The notes below the pieces were generated by a model that was given only the letters and a program-made list of their open reading frames with translations, had not been told where the DNA came from and did not search any database. From NCBI RefSeq assembly GCF_022606295.1, contig NZ_JAHHZS010000001.1, positions 62,001 through 126,000 on the forward strand: DNA of 64,000 nt. Reading direction: 5' to 3'. Below are positions 32,402 through 41,915 of this stretch, one piece after another. Origin of the DNA: Arthrobacter bambusae. Lineage in GTDB: Bacteria > Actinomycetota > Actinomycetes > Actinomycetales > Micrococcaceae. Position 1 is the stretch's first letter. Each line of letters begins with the position of its first letter. The translations under genes were made by a program, and so were the position numbers.

Positions 32402-33391
32402 ATGCCTCCACTCCCCGCCCTCGACGAGCTCCTTGCCACCGCGAAGGTGGTCAGCCTGCCGATGCGGGTCAAGTTCCGGGGCATCACCGAGCGCGAGACC
32501 CTCCTGTTCCGCGGGCCGGCCGGTTGGGGGGAGTTTTGTCCGTTCCCGGAGTATGGCGACGCCGAGGCTTCCCGCTGGCTCGCCGCCGCCGTCGAAGCCG
32601 CATGGCAAGGTTTTCCGCCGCAGCTAAGGGACATCATTCCCGTCAACGCCACCGTCCCCGCTGTGCCTGCCGCCCGGGTGCCCGAGGTCCTGGAGCGCTT
32701 TGGCCGGGTGGACGCCGTCAAGGTCAAGGTTGCCGAGCGCGGACAGGAACTTGCCGACGACGTCGCGCGCGTCACCGCAGTCCGGGACGCCCTGCCGGAC
32801 GCCGCGATCCGCGTGGACGCGAACGCGGGCTGGGACGTGCCGGAGGCGGTTGAGGCACTCGGGCGGCTGTCCGCCGTCGGACTCGAATACGCCGAACAGC
32901 CCGTGCCCCACATCGAGGGCCTCGCCGAAGTCCGTCGACGGCTAGCGCAGCAGGGAACGCCGGTGCTCATCGCCGCCGACGAATCCGTGCGGAAGGAAGA
33001 CGATCCCCTCAAGGTTGCCCGCGCGGGCGCGGCCGACCTGATCGTGGTCAAGGTGGCGCCGCTTGGGGGAGTGCGGCGCGCGCTGGACATCGTGGCGCAA
33101 GCCGGGCTTCCCGCCGTCGTCAGCTCGGCGCTGGACACCTCGGTGGGGATCCGCGCGGGGCTCGCGCTCGCCGCCGCGCTGCCGGAGCTGCCGTTCGCGT
33201 GCGGGCTGGGGACCGTGCGGCTGTTCGCCTCCGACATCACGCAGGATCCGTTAGTGCCCGACGACGGCGCCATCCGGATCCGCGAAGCCGTCGCCGACGA
33301 GGGGCTGCTGGAGCAGTATGCGGCTCCCGCTGAACGTCGCGACTGGTGGTTGGACCGGCTCCGTCGCGTGCACGCGCTCCTGAATGCATAG
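32402..33391 (+). CDS. menC: o-Succinylbenzoate synthase
   Basis: 329 residues from ATG 32402; an open frame extends upstream through repeat DNA, but MPPLPALDELL is the natural start. It belongs to the enolase superfamily, OSBS subgroup: RFRGITERE-like N-terminal capping domain (VKFRGITERETLLF), VDAVKVKVAE (Lys of KxK), AIRVDANAGWDVPEA (metal Asp), YAEQPVP (metal Glu), LIAADESV (metal Asp/Glu) and VVKVAPLGG (second catalytic Lys). It dehydrates SHCHC to o-succinylbenzoate in menaquinone synthesis. menD and menF are in the same neighbourhood but separated by unrelated genes. Confidence 0.92.
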   Translation: MPPLPALDELLATAKVVSLPMRVKFRGITERETLLFRGPAGWGEFCPFPEYGDAEASRWLAAAVEAAWQGFPPQLRDIIPVNATVPAVPAARVPEVLERFGRVDAVKVKVAERGQELADDVARVTAVRDALPDAAIRVDANAGWDVPEAVEALGRLSAVGLEYAEQPVPHIEGLAEVRRRLAQQGTPVLIAADESVRKEDDPLKVARAGAADLIVVKVAPLGGVRRALDIVAQAGLPAVVSSALDTSVGIRAGLALAAALPELPFACGLGTVRLFASDITQDPLVPDDGAIRIREAVADEGLLEQYAAPAERRDWWLDRLRRVHALLNA

Positions 33392-33413
33392 AATGCTGGG
33401 AAAAGTCTGGGAA

Positions 33414-33430
33414 TTCACCGGAATTTTACC
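33414..33430 (+). promoter_or_regulatory. Candidate PhoP box upstream of phoX
   Basis: TTCACCGGAATTTTACC: two units (TTCACC and TTTACC) spaced 11 bp, the periodicity of actinobacterial PHO boxes (GTTCACC plus 4 nt). It is 71-87 nt upstream of the phoX ATG. Phosphate-starvation control of PhoX is well known in Streptomyces; here it is inferred from the motif. Confidence 0.6.
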
Positions 33431-33500
33431 GGGGCGTCCTCTCGGATTCCGCTAGCGCTGTAAGGGTGGGGAAATCACTCAATCCCCGGAGGTATTTCCC

Positions 33501-35585
33501 ATGTCTGAATCAACCAAGCGCAAGTTCGACTTGCTCCCGATGCTCGGCCATACGAAGGGCAAGCGCAGCCCCGTGACGTGCGCCCTGAAGTGCGACAACG
33601 CTTGCTCGGGCGAGGTGTGCAACACGAGCTCCAACGCCTACTTCCGCGACATCGCTTCCGCAGCTGTGTCCCGCCGCGCCGCCCTGGGCTTCGGCGCCGT
33701 GGGCGCGCTCGCCGTCGTGCTGGGCGGCAACCTGCCTGGCAACGTTCCCGAAGGTACTGGCCTGTCCGCGGCGGCAAAGACGGGCTTCGACAAGGCCAAG
33801 CTCAAGTTCGCGCCGATCAAGCCTGTCGACTACACGGTTGACGCGTTCACCGTGCCGGATGGCTTCGCGTGGCAGCCGATCATCCGTTGGGGCGATCCGC
33901 TCTTTGCCGACTCGCCGGCCTTCGAGCTGAACGGCCAGACCGCGGCAGCGCAGGCCCGCCAGTTCGGCTACAACAACGACTACACGGACATCCTGCCCAT
34001 CCCGGATTCCAAGGACCGCCGTGCCGTGCTCTTCACGAACCACGAGTACACCAACGAGAACATCATGTTCCCGGCCACTTTGGCGGCTGCGGAGGCGCGC
34101 GCGATCGGACGTGCCGCACACGGGCTCACGGTTGTTGAACTCGAGCGCAAGAACAAGAACAAGCCGTGGAGCTACGTCAAGGGCGCGCCGCTCAACCGCC
34201 GCTTCCTGACCGACACGACATATGAGCTCACCGGTCCCGCCGCGGGCACGGACCTCGTCAAGACCATCGACGATCCGTCCGGCCGGAAGATCAAGGGCAC
34301 CCTGGGCAACTGCTCCGGCGGGACGACTCCCTGGGGCACCATCCTCTCCGGGGAGGAAAACTTCAACGGCTATTTCGTAGCTCCCGGTACCTCGGCGGCC
34401 GACAAGCGCTACGGCCTTAGTTCCAAGGCCACCGCCCGCAAGTGGGAACTGGATGAGCCGCGTTTCAACACCAACAACGCCGGTTACGCCAACGAGACCA
34501 ACCGCTTTGGCTGGATCGTGGAAGTCGACCCGTTCGACCCCTCCTCCACACCGAAAAAGCACTCCGCGATGGGCCGCTTCAAGCACGAAGGCGCCAACGT
34601 GATCGTTGCCGCCTCCGGCCGTGTGGTGGCTTACATGGGCGACGACGAGCGCTTCGACTACCTCTACAAGTTCGTCTCCAAAGGCAAGTACATGGCCGGC
34701 GGCTCGGCCGCGGCCCGCCGGAACAACATGAACCTTCTCTCCGAAGGGGACCTCTACGTCGCCAAGTTCACGGGTGACTCTCCCGCAGCTGAGATCGACG
34801 GCACCGGAAAGCTGCCGTCCGACGGCGCGTTCGACGGTTCCGGCGAGTGGCTTCCCTTGGTGGTCGACGGCGCTTCCGCTGTTCCGGGCATGTCCGTCCC
34901 CGAGGTCCTGGTCTACACCCGCCTCGCCGCGGACAAGGTCGGCCCCACGAAGATGGACCGTTGCGAAGACGTCGAGCCGAACCTGGCCACCGGCAAGGTC
35001 TACGTGGTCTGCACGAACAACTCGGACCGCGGCAAGCCCGGCAAGGAAGGCGCCACCGAGGTCAACCCGCGCACCCTCAACCGGGACGGCCACATCGTGG
35101 AAATCACGGAAACCGGGGACCAGGCGTCCACGCGTTTCAACTGGACCCTGCTGATGGTTTGCGGAGATCCGGCCAAGAACTCCTCCACGTATTTCTCCGG
35201 TTTCCCAGCCGACAAGGTCTCGCCCATTTCCTGCCCGGACAACGTCGCTTTCGACTCGGCAGGCTACATGTGGATCGCCACTGACGGCGCGCCGTCGTCC
35301 ATCGGGTATGCGGACGGGCTGTTCAAAGTCACCCTGGATGGCAGCGATCGCGGCAAGGTTGAGCAGTTCCTCGCCGTACCGCGCGACGCCGAGACCTGTG
35401 GGCCGATCGTGCACGACGACGAGCGGACTGTCTTCGTCGCCGTGCAGCACCCGGGCGAGGAAGGTTCCTTCGACGCTCCGCACTCGTACTTCCCGGACTA
35501 CGTCGGCGCCGGAGCCACCCCGGCCGCCGGCCAGGTCCGTGCCCCGCGTCCGTCGATTGTGCAGGTGTTCCGCAAGGACGGCTAA
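33501..35585 (+). CDS. phoX: PhoX-family alkaline phosphatase, Tat-exported
   Basis: 694 residues. After a Cys-containing N-terminal segment (TCALKCDNACSGEVCN, about 27-42) a twin-arginine signal follows (VSRRAALGFGAVGALAVVLGG). The rest matches the PhoX/DUF839 family: NHEYTNENIMFP, NCSGGTTPWGTILSGEENFNGYF, FGWIVEVDPFDPSS, GRFKHEGANV, DRCEDVEPNLATGKVYVVCTNN and CPDNVAFDSAGYMWIATDG, the calcium- and iron-binding blocks of the propeller. It releases phosphate from organic phosphates outside the membrane. GGAGG precedes the start. A PhoP-like box lies upstream. Confidence 0.93.
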   Translation: MSESTKRKFDLLPMLGHTKGKRSPVTCALKCDNACSGEVCNTSSNAYFRDIASAAVSRRAALGFGAVGALAVVLGGNLPGNVPEGTGLSAAAKTGFDKAKLKFAPIKPVDYTVDAFTVPDGFAWQPIIRWGDPLFADSPAFELNGQTAAAQARQFGYNNDYTDILPIPDSKDRRAVLFTNHEYTNENIMFPATLAAAEARAIGRAAHGLTVVELERKNKNKPWSYVKGAPLNRRFLTDTTYELTGPAAGTDLVKTIDDPSGRKIKGTLGNCSGGTTPWGTILSGEENFNGYFVAPGTSAADKRYGLSSKATARKWELDEPRFNTNNAGYANETNRFGWIVEVDPFDPSSTPKKHSAMGRFKHEGANVIVAASGRVVAYMGDDERFDYLYKFVSKGKYMAGGSAAARRNNMNLLSEGDLYVAKFTGDSPAAEIDGTGKLPSDGAFDGSGEWLPLVVDGASAVPGMSVPEVLVYTRLAADKVGPTKMDRCEDVEPNLATGKVYVVCTNNSDRGKPGKEGATEVNPRTLNRDGHIVEITETGDQASTRFNWTLLMVCGDPAKNSSTYFSGFPADKVSPISCPDNVAFDSAGYMWIATDGAPSSIGYADGLFKVTLDGSDRGKVEQFLAVPRDAETCGPIVHDDERTVFVAVQHPGEEGSFDAPHSYFPDYVGAGATPAAGQVRAPRPSIVQVFRKDG

Positions 35586-35610
35586 GGGCTTCCCGTTCCC
35601 CCTTTTCCCA

Positions 35611-35711
35611 ACGCTCGCTCACCTATGTGGGTCTTTCGCCTGACGCTCGCTCACTCTCTTCAAGGGAGTGAGCGGGCGTTTGGGTTTGGGGCCCGATATG
35701 TGAGCGAGCGT
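35611..35711. repeat. Intergenic 12-mer repeat cluster between phoX and menD
   Basis: ACGCTCGCTCAC at 35611 and 35643, complement-type GTGAGCGGGCGT at 35668 and GTGAGCGAGCGT at 35700. The inner pair forms a hairpin with a 13-nt loop. The cluster fills almost the whole gap and may terminate phoX transcription. Confidence 0.9.
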
Positions 35712-35743
35712 TTGGGGGGAGGCGCCGCTAATAGACTGGTGCG

Positions 35744-37438
35744 GTGACTTCGCAAGGCTCCCTGAGCTCCCTCGCCGCTGCCCGGATCGCTGTCAAGGCC
35801 CTGCTCGACGGCGGTGTGCGGCACGTGGTGGTCTCTCCCGGTTCGCGCTCGGCACCCATGGCGTACGCGCTGGCCGAGGCTGAAGCAGGCGGGAACATCA
35901 GGCTCCTGGTGAGGATCGACGAACGCTCGGCCGGTTTCACGGCCCTCGGTTTGGCTCTGTCGACGGGAGCCCCGGCGGCCGTCCTGACCACCTCGGGCAC
36001 CGCCGTGGGGAATCTGTTGCCCGCGGTCATGGAGGCCAACCACGCCGCCGTGCCGCTCGTGGTCCTTTCGGCCGATCGCCCCGCCGAGCTCCACGGAACC
36101 GGCGCCAACCAGACCACCATCCAACTGGACCTTTTCGGCGAACACGTTCGCTTCGCCGTCGACATCGCGGCGGGCAGCAACCCGCAGAGGGCCGTCGAGA
36201 CTGCCATTTACGCGGCAACCGGCGCGCTTGAGGACACCCCTCCCGGGCCGGTGCAGCTCAACCTGGCGTTCCGCGAGCCGCTGGTTCCGGAACCGGGCGA
36301 GGCGCTTCCCCCCACCAAGGGCCACGGAGTCTTCCACTACGATTCCGGTCCCCAACCATTGAGCATGCCCCCCGCTCCCGCCGAGCTGGCCGAGCGGCGG
36401 ACGGTGGTTTTGGCGGGGCACGACGCCGGACCGGTCGCCGAGGCGTTCGCCCGCGCCCACGGCCTTCCCCTGCTCGCCGAGCCCTCCTCCAATGCGCGCT
36501 TCGGTCCCAACGCCGTCGGGCCGTACCGCCTCATGCTGGACAACTTCGGTCCCGGCTCGGCGATGCCGATCGAGCGGGTGGTGGTCTTCGGTCGGCCTAC
36601 GCTGTCCAGGCCTGTCGCCGCCCTCCTGGCCCGGAACGACCTCCCCGCAGCCATGTACGAGCCCGTTCCGGTGGCTTGGTACGAGCACGGCCGGCGTCGC
36701 GAGGAACGCTTCGAGTCTTTGACTGAACTGGCAGGGTTCGCTGGCAGGGGCTCGGATGAGTGGCTCGACGCCTGGCTCCTGGCCGGTGCCGCGGCCCAAC
36801 ACGCGCTCGACGGCGTCCTCGAGGCCGAGCAGGCAGCCAACGGACCCGCAGTGGGAGCCACCGTCTGGAAACACGCCCGCGGGCAGTTGGTCCTGGGCTC
36901 CTCCAACGGCATCCGCGACGTCGACCTCGCCGGACAGCCAAGCCCCGAACCGTTGGCCACAGTATTCGCGAACCGTGGCCTGGCCGGCATCGACGGCACG
37001 ATTTCCACGGCTACAGGAATCGCCCTCGGGGGTGGCCGCGAAACCACCCTCCTCCTGGGCGACGTCACCTTCCTGCACGATGCCGGCGGCCTCCTCCTCG
37101 GAGCCGGAGAGCCAGCATCGGACCTGCGCATCGTGGTCCTCAACGACGCCGGCGGGGGCATCTTCGGCCTCCTTGAGCACGGCAAGGTGGAGGACGACGG
37201 CGGCTACGGCACCGCCGTCGAGCGTCTCTTCGGCACCCCGCACAGCGTGGACATTTCAGCGCTGGCCGCGGCATACGGCGTCGGGCACACTTCGGTGCGT
37301 ACGACGGCGGAGCTCGCCGCCGTGCTTGCCTCGCCTTTGAAGGGGCGCAGCATTGTGGAAGTAGGCACGGACCGTTCAGACTTGCGTCCCTTGCACGCGC
37401 GGATCAAGGCCGCGGTGGCTTCGGCTGTGTCCCAGTAG
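35744..37438 (+). CDS. menD: SEPHCHC synthase
   Basis: 564 residues from a GTG. It is a thiamine-diphosphate enzyme of the MenD type: RHVVVSPGSRSAPMAYALAEAE near the N-terminus, RIDERSAGFTALGLAL (catalytic Glu), VLTTSGTAVGNLLPAVMEA, VLSADRPAELHGTGANQT, and the ThDP motif LLLGDVTFLHDAGGLLLG ... VVLNDAGGGIFGLLE (GD-X-NN-type, about 440-475). It condenses isochorismate with 2-oxoglutarate in menaquinone synthesis. A strong hairpin follows its stop, so it seems to be a single-gene unit. Confidence 0.95.
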   Translation: MTSQGSLSSLAAARIAVKALLDGGVRHVVVSPGSRSAPMAYALAEAEAGGNIRLLVRIDERSAGFTALGLALSTGAPAAVLTTSGTAVGNLLPAVMEANHAAVPLVVLSADRPAELHGTGANQTTIQLDLFGEHVRFAVDIAAGSNPQRAVETAIYAATGALEDTPPGPVQLNLAFREPLVPEPGEALPPTKGHGVFHYDSGPQPLSMPPAPAELAERRTVVLAGHDAGPVAEAFARAHGLPLLAEPSSNARFGPNAVGPYRLMLDNFGPGSAMPIERVVVFGRPTLSRPVAALLARNDLPAAMYEPVPVAWYEHGRRREERFESLTELAGFAGRGSDEWLDAWLLAGAAAQHALDGVLEAEQAANGPAVGATVWKHARGQLVLGSSNGIRDVDLAGQPSPEPLATVFANRGLAGIDGTISTATGIALGGGRETTLLLGDVTFLHDAGGLLLGAGEPASDLRIVVLNDAGGGIFGLLEHGKVEDDGGYGTAVERLFGTPHSVDISALAAAYGVGHTSVRTTAELAAVLASPLKGRSIVEVGTDRSDLRPLHARIKAAVASAVSQ

Positions 37439-37456
37439 TTCCAGTTCCTTGCGATG

Positions 37457-37506
37457 CGCAAAATGCCCTGCGCAGCTGGAATTCCAGCCGCGCAGGGCAT
37501 TTTGCG
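37457..37506. terminator. Bidirectional hairpin after menD
   Basis: CGCAAAATGCCCTGCGC and GCGCAGGGCATTTTGCG pair perfectly over 17 bp. The loop itself contains a palindrome (GCTGGAATTCCAGC). It lies between convergent menD and the amino-acid ABC operon. AAAA/TTTT tracts inside the stem could act in both directions. Confidence 0.8.
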
Positions 37507-37525
37507 TATCGGGCGTCGCCGGAAC

Positions 37526-38302
37526 CTACAGCACGCGGCTGAGGAATTCCTTGGTGCGGGCGTGCTGGGGGTTGGCGATGATTTCACGGGGGTCACCGGA
37601 TTCCACCACCACACCTCCGTCCATGAAGGTCAGGCGGTCGCCGACTTCGCGGGCAAAGCCGATCTCGTGGGTCACCACGATCATGGTCATGCCGGACTTG
37701 GCCAGGTCCTTCATCACGTTAAGCACATCGCCCACGAGTTCGGGGTCAAGGGCGGAGGTGGGCTCGTCGAAGAGCATCAGCTCTGGTTCCATGGCCAGGG
37801 CCCGGGCGATCGCGACGCGTTGCTGCTGCCCGCCGGAAAGCTGTGCCGGGTAGTGGTTGGCTCGGTCGGCCAGGCCCACTCGGTCCAACAATTCGAGGGC
37901 AGCCTTCTTGGCATCGCTCTTGGATTTGCCCTTGACCTGCACGGGCGCTTCCATGACGTTGTACAGGGCGGTCTTGTGCGGGAACAGGTTGAAGCGTTGG
38001 AAGACCATGCCGATTTCCCGGCGCTGCGCGGCGATTTCTTTGACCTTCAGGTCGTGGAGGCGGCCGTTGACTTCACGGTAGCCGATCAGCTGGTCGCCGA
38101 CGGAGATGCGGCCGGCGCTGATGGTTTCCAGCAGGTTCACGCAGCGGAGCATCGTGGACTTGCCGGAACCGGACGGGCCGATGACAACGGACACTTCGCC
38201 CTGGTTAACTGTCAGGTCGATGCCGCGAAGGACGTGGTGGGGACCGAAGTACTTGTGGAGGCCTTCGATCCGTACCAGCGGTTTCTGGGTGGTGATCGTC
38301 AT
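37526..38302 (-). CDS. Polar amino-acid ABC transporter, ATP-binding protein
   Basis: 258 residues. Walker [11 protein letters not shown]-loop [11 protein letters not shown], signature [15 protein letters not shown], Walker [15 protein letters not shown] and switch His VTHEIGF are all present in the GlnQ/HisP style. The ATG overlaps the permease stop (ATGA). It is the last gene of a three-gene importer operon. Confidence 0.95.
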   Translation of the reverse strand: MTITTQKPLVRIEGLHKYFGPHHVLRGIDLTVNQGEVSVVIGPSGSGKSTMLRCVNLLETISAGRISVGDQLIGYREVNGRLHDLKVKEIAAQRREIGMVFQRFNLFPHKTALYNVMEAPVQVKGKSKSDAKKAALELLDRVGLADRANHYPAQLSGGQQQRVAIARALAMEPELMLFDEPTSALDPELVGDVLNVMKDLAKSGMTMIVVTHEIGFAREVGDRLTFMDGGVVVESGDPREIIANPQHARTKEFLSRVL

Positions 38303-39273
38303 TTTGCCTCCTCCTCGGGGAATTCCATCTTCAACGACGGCTCTGCTTCTGCGCTCGGTGCGACTGCCGCGGCAGCCTTGGCGGCTGCAGGGTTGATGAC
38401 CGCCGGCGCGAGGTTGGTGTCAACGCCCTTGCCGTAGTAGGCCTCGATGTAGTGCTGGCCTACCATGAGCAGGCTGGTGATGACGAGGTACCAGATGGCT
38501 GCCACGATCAGCAGCGGCACCGGAAGGTAGATCCGGTTGGCCAGGGCGTTGGTCGCGAAGGTCAGGTCCAAGGTGAACGGGACGGCCAGGACCAAGGAAG
38601 TGGTCTTGAGCATGCCGATGGTTTCGTTGCCCGTCGGCGGGACGATGATGCGCATGGCCTGGGGCAGGATGATCCGCCACATGATCTTCCCCTTGCCCAT
38701 TCCCAGGGCCTCGGCGGCTTCGGTCTGTCCCTTGTCCACGGACTTCAGGCCGGCCCGGAAGATCTCTGCGAGATAGGCCGATTCATTAAGGCCGAGCCCC
38801 AGAATCGCCGCAACAAGAGCCGTAATGACTGTGCTGGTGTCCACGCTGAACAGTTCGGGGCCGAACGGCACCCCTGCGCTGATCTTTGGGTAGAGGACAG
38901 CGATCAGGCCCCAGAAGACCAACTGGGTGTAGACCGGGGTGCCGCGGAAGAACCAGACCCATACCCAGGAGGTGTAGCGCAGAACCGGGTTGTCTGACTG
39001 GCGCATCACGGCCAGCAGGATGGCCAGGACAATCGCAATGACCATCGAAGCTACGGTCAGGAGCAGCGTCCAGCCGACTCCCTGGACGACCTTCACGTCC
39101 AGGATGTAGGTGCCCACGACGTCCCAACGGAAGTTGTGGTTCGTGATCACGCTCTGCACCATCAGCGCGAGTACGCCGACAATGATGATGGCGCTGATCC
39201 AACGGCCAGGATGCCGGACCGGCACCGCATCGTTCAGCACGGGCGCGGCGTGGCCTGCTTGATGATGATCCAT
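38299..39273 (-). CDS. Polar amino-acid ABC transporter, permease
   Basis: 324 residues from the ATG at 39273, which has AGGTG 6 nt upstream. An in-frame TTG at 39312, overlapping the binding-protein stop, would add 13 residues. Membrane segments are typical of the HisMQ family, with [18 protein letters not shown] and the EAA loop [26 protein letters not shown] (about residue 205). The C-terminal 40 residues are Ala/Pro-rich and cytoplasmic. Only one permease gene is present, so it probably forms a homodimer. Confidence 0.92.
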   Translation of the reverse strand: MDHHQAGHAAPVLNDAVPVRHPGRWISAIIIVGVLALMVQSVITNHNFRWDVVGTYILDVKVVQGVGWTLLLTVASMVIAIVLAILLAVMRQSDNPVLRYTSWVWVWFFRGTPVYTQLVFWGLIAVLYPKISAGVPFGPELFSVDTSTVITALVAAILGLGLNESAYLAEIFRAGLKSVDKGQTEAAEALGMGKGKIMWRIILPQAMRIIVPPTGNETIGMLKTTSLVLAVPFTLDLTFATNALANRIYLPVPLLIVAAIWYLVITSLLMVGQHYIEAYYGKGVDTNLAPAVINPAAAKAAAAVAPSAEAEPSLKMEFPEEEAK

Positions 39274-39308
39274 CTGTGCACCTGATTTGTTATCGGTGGC
39301 GGGAATAC

Positions 39309-40262
39309 TCAAGACTTGACCGCCGGGTTGACCTCGGACTTGGTGATGGCGCCTTCGGCGTTGCCCCAGCCAGTGAGGATCTTGTTGTATGAACCGTCAG
39401 ACATGAGCTTGGTCAGTGTCTTCTGGATGACATCGGCGAGGGCGGTGTCAGACTTTGCAACAGCGATGCCCTGGGGAGCGGCGTCGTAGACGTCGCCGAG
39501 CTTCTCAAGCTGGCCGTTGGTCTGGGTCAGGGCGTAACCGATGATGGGGGAGTCGGCGGCCATGGCGTCGATGCTGCCGTTGACGAGCCGGGTGGTGACG
39601 TCGGTCTGGTTCTTGAGCGTGACGATGTTGATCGGCTGCTTGCCGTCAGCTGCGCACTTCTTGTTGCGGCCCGAGAGGTCCGGGTCTTCCTGGACGGTAC
39701 CGGTCTGCACGCCAATGGACTTGCCGCAGATGTCATCCAGGGAGAACTTCTTCGGGTTGCCCTTCTGCACGGCCCATGCGGTTCCGGCGTTGAAGTAGCT
39801 GACCATGTTGACGGCGCCGAGACGCTCGGGGTTGATGGTGAAGGACGAGATACCCAGATCGTACTTGGGGCCGAGGGCAGGAAGGATGCCCGTGAATTCG
39901 GCGGTCTGCACCTGGACCTTCAGGCCAAGTGTGGCGCCGATCGCCTTGGCGATGTCGACGTCGTAACCGACAGGAGTCTGGCCGTCGGGTCCGAGGAACT
40001 CAGCGGGAGCGTAGGTCGTGTCCGAGCCAACGGTCAGCGTGCCCTTGGACTTGATCGCCGCGGGGACCATTGCGGCCAGAGTGTCGTCCTTGGCGATGGT
40101 GCTGGGGTCAAAGCTTGCATTGGCACTGCCGGAAGGCGAAGCGGCACTCGACGGGCCAGCCTCGGAGGCATTGGTGCAGGCAGTCAGTGCCAAGGCGCCG
40201 ATTGCGATGATGGTTGCAGCCTTGAGCGTCGAACTGACCGGAAGCGAACGGAATTTCTGCAT
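39309..40262 (-). CDS. Polar amino-acid ABC transporter, lipoprotein binding protein
   Basis: 317 residues from ATG 40262 (AAAGG 7 nt upstream). The lipobox is LTAC near residue 29 after a hydrophobic signal. The domain is a family 3 solute-binding protein: GTLTVGSDTTYAPAEFLGPDGQTPVGYDVDIAKAIGATLGL, and DLGISSFTINPERL with Asn-Ala-Gly FNAGTAWAV. Genes for permease and ATPase follow directly. The ligand is a polar or basic amino acid or related compound; which one cannot be decided. A TACACT -10-like hexamer (40312-40307, minus strand) lies upstream. Confidence 0.93.
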   Translation of the reverse strand: MQKFRSLPVSSTLKAATIIAIGALALTACTNASEAGPSSAASPSGSANASFDPSTIAKDDTLAAMVPAAIKSKGTLTVGSDTTYAPAEFLGPDGQTPVGYDVDIAKAIGATLGLKVQVQTAEFTGILPALGPKYDLGISSFTINPERLGAVNMVSYFNAGTAWAVQKGNPKKFSLDDICGKSIGVQTGTVQEDPDLSGRNKKCAADGKQPINIVTLKNQTDVTTRLVNGSIDAMAADSPIIGYALTQTNGQLEKLGDVYDAAPQGIAVAKSDTALADVIQKTLTKLMSDGSYNKILTGWGNAEGAITKSEVNPAVKS

Positions 40263-40462
40263 TTTCTTACCTTTTTTTGCAGTGGATGCGAAACTAATCG
40301 GTTCATAGTGTAGCGCCGAACATGAGATGTGCGTCACAGAAAACTAAGTTTTACTATTGGATAACCTACCAAGTAAAAAATCAAGACCCCCAACGTGGCT
40401 ATTGTCTCGCACCCCAGACATCCATGGAGGCCGGCTGCGAACCGAATCCTGAAGCAGGAGGC

Positions 40463-41821
40463 CTAGCTGCTGATGCCCAGCGACTCGAGCATGGGCCGGA
40501 ATTTGGCCCACGTCTCGGCCAGCTCGGCGTCGGGAACGGAGCCTTCGACGATCCCGCAGCCTGCATAGAGGCGCACGGTTGTAGGACTTTCGATGATCGC
40601 GCCACGCAGTGCGATGCCCCACTCGCCGTTGCCGGCGGCGTCGAGCCACCCGACCGGGCCGGCGTACGGTCCGCGATCCATGTGCTCAAGCTGCCGGATC
40701 AACTCCCCGGCAACCAACGTGGGCGTTCCGCACACGGCGGCCGTGGGGTGGAGTGCGTTGATGAGGGCCAGGCACGTAGGGACATGTCCCTCAATATCGG
40801 CGAGCTCGGCCTTCACGTCCGACGCCAGATGCCACACATTGGGCAGTTCCAGGATGAACGGTTCGCTGTGGGCGTTCATTGCCTCGGAAAAGGGTGCGAG
40901 CTGCGTGGTCAGTGATTGGATGGCGATCTCGTGCTCGTGCCGTTGTTTCTCGGAACCGGCCAGCACGCGTTCGGCGTATTCCATGGGGGAGCCGTCCAAC
41001 CCCTCGGCGTCGCGACGGTCCAGCGTGCCGGCCAGGACCCGCGCTTGTGCAGTGCGGCCCTCCACCTGGATGAGCATTTCCGGCGTCGCGCCGACCAAGC
41101 CGTCGACGCCGTACGTCCAGCATTCGCGGTAACGGCCAGCCAACTGCCGCAGCACGTTCGCGGCGTTGACGCCGTCGGGCAGTGTCGCCACGACGTCGCG
41201 CGCGAGGACCAGCTTCTCGAGCTTCCCGGTCCGGATTTCCTCAACGCCGTCGGCCACGGCCTGCTTCCAGGCAGTTTCGCTCAGCGAACCGCTCTCGAGC
41301 GTCACTTTCCCATCACCCAACTGGCTCGCACTTGTTGTCGTTTTGGGCGGTCTAAACGACAACAACTGCGAGTTAGTTGGGTGCCCGACGGCGGGGCTAA
41401 GCCAGCCTGCCAGGGCGGCTAGGGCACCCGCTTCGGTGAGTTCGACGTCGTCGAGCGTCAACTGGGTGAGCCAGGACCGCCCGTCCCGGATCCCGACAAC
41501 TATTTCCGGAAGAATCAAGCGGGAATCAAAGGCGGACGTCTTGGAGAAGGCAAAGGACCCAAAGGCGACAGGGCCGGTACCGGGGAGCTCAACGGGATCT
41601 GTGACGTCGGCTTCGATGACGAGGTGCCGCCACCAAATGTCGGCCTCGAGAAAGCGATCGGGCCCGGAAGCGGTGAATCGCGCGAGTTCGCCAAAGCCCA
41701 CCAGTCCGTTCTCGCGGCGGGACCAGCACAGGACGTCGTCCCGGACCAGAAATGACGGCAGTCCCCCGGAGGATGAATCAACATCGAGGGGGACTGTCAA
41801 GGTGCGGAGCGTACTCGTCAT
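40463..41821 (-). CDS. menF: Isochorismate synthase carrying an in-frame palindromic insertion
   Basis: 452 residues of the chorismate-binding fold: GKLEKLVLARDVVATL, TYGVDGLVGATPEMLIQ, RVLAGTLDR, KQRHEHEIAIQSL, LHPTAAVCGTPTLVAGELI and YAGPVGWLDAAGNGEWGIALRGA. It converts chorismate to isochorismate, the first committed step of menaquinone synthesis, and is divergent from menG. Residues about 147-168 (PTNSQLLSFRPPKTTTSASQ and neighbours) are encoded entirely by a copy of the 66-bp palindrome. The frame stays open because this copy has TTTAGA where most copies would read TTTTGA or TTATGA. The insert sits in the linker before the W-AV helix, away from the active site, so the enzyme is probably functional. 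Confidence 0.92.
   Translation of the reverse strand: MTSTLRTLTVPLDVDSSSGGLPSFLVRDDVLCWSRRENGLVGFGELARFTASGPDRFLEADIWWRHLVIEADVTDPVELPGTGPVAFGSFAFSKTSAFDSRLILPEIVVGIRDGRSWLTQLTLDDVELTEAGALAALAGWLSPAVGHPTNSQLLSFRPPKTTTSASQLGDGKVTLESGSLSETAWKQAVADGVEEIRTGKLEKLVLARDVVATLPDGVNAANVLRQLAGRYRECWTYGVDGLVGATPEMLIQVEGRTAQARVLAGTLDRRDAEGLDGSPMEYAERVLAGSEKQRHEHEIAIQSLTTQLAPFSEAMNAHSEPFILELPNVWHLASDVKAELADIEGHVPTCLALINALHPTAAVCGTPTLVAGELIRQLEHMDRGPYAGPVGWLDAAGNGEWGIALRGAIIESPTTVRLYAGCGIVEGSVPDAELAETWAKFRPMLESLGISS
41316..41381. repeat. 66-bp palindromic element, copy C, inside menF
   Basis: Arms CCCAACTGGCTCGCA and TGCGAGTTAGTTGGG, with inner TTGTTGTCGTTTT and AAACGACAACAA and a GGGCGGTCT loop. It adds exactly 22 codons to menF. 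It is the only copy of seven that lies in a gene. Confidence 0.95.
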
Positions 41822-41915
41822 GATGGAACAACATTACTCCCGCGCGCAACGCGAACCCTGCCCGGACCGGAGTGCCCCGAAAGTTCTTCCTATATTTGTC
41901 TGAGACAATTGCAGG

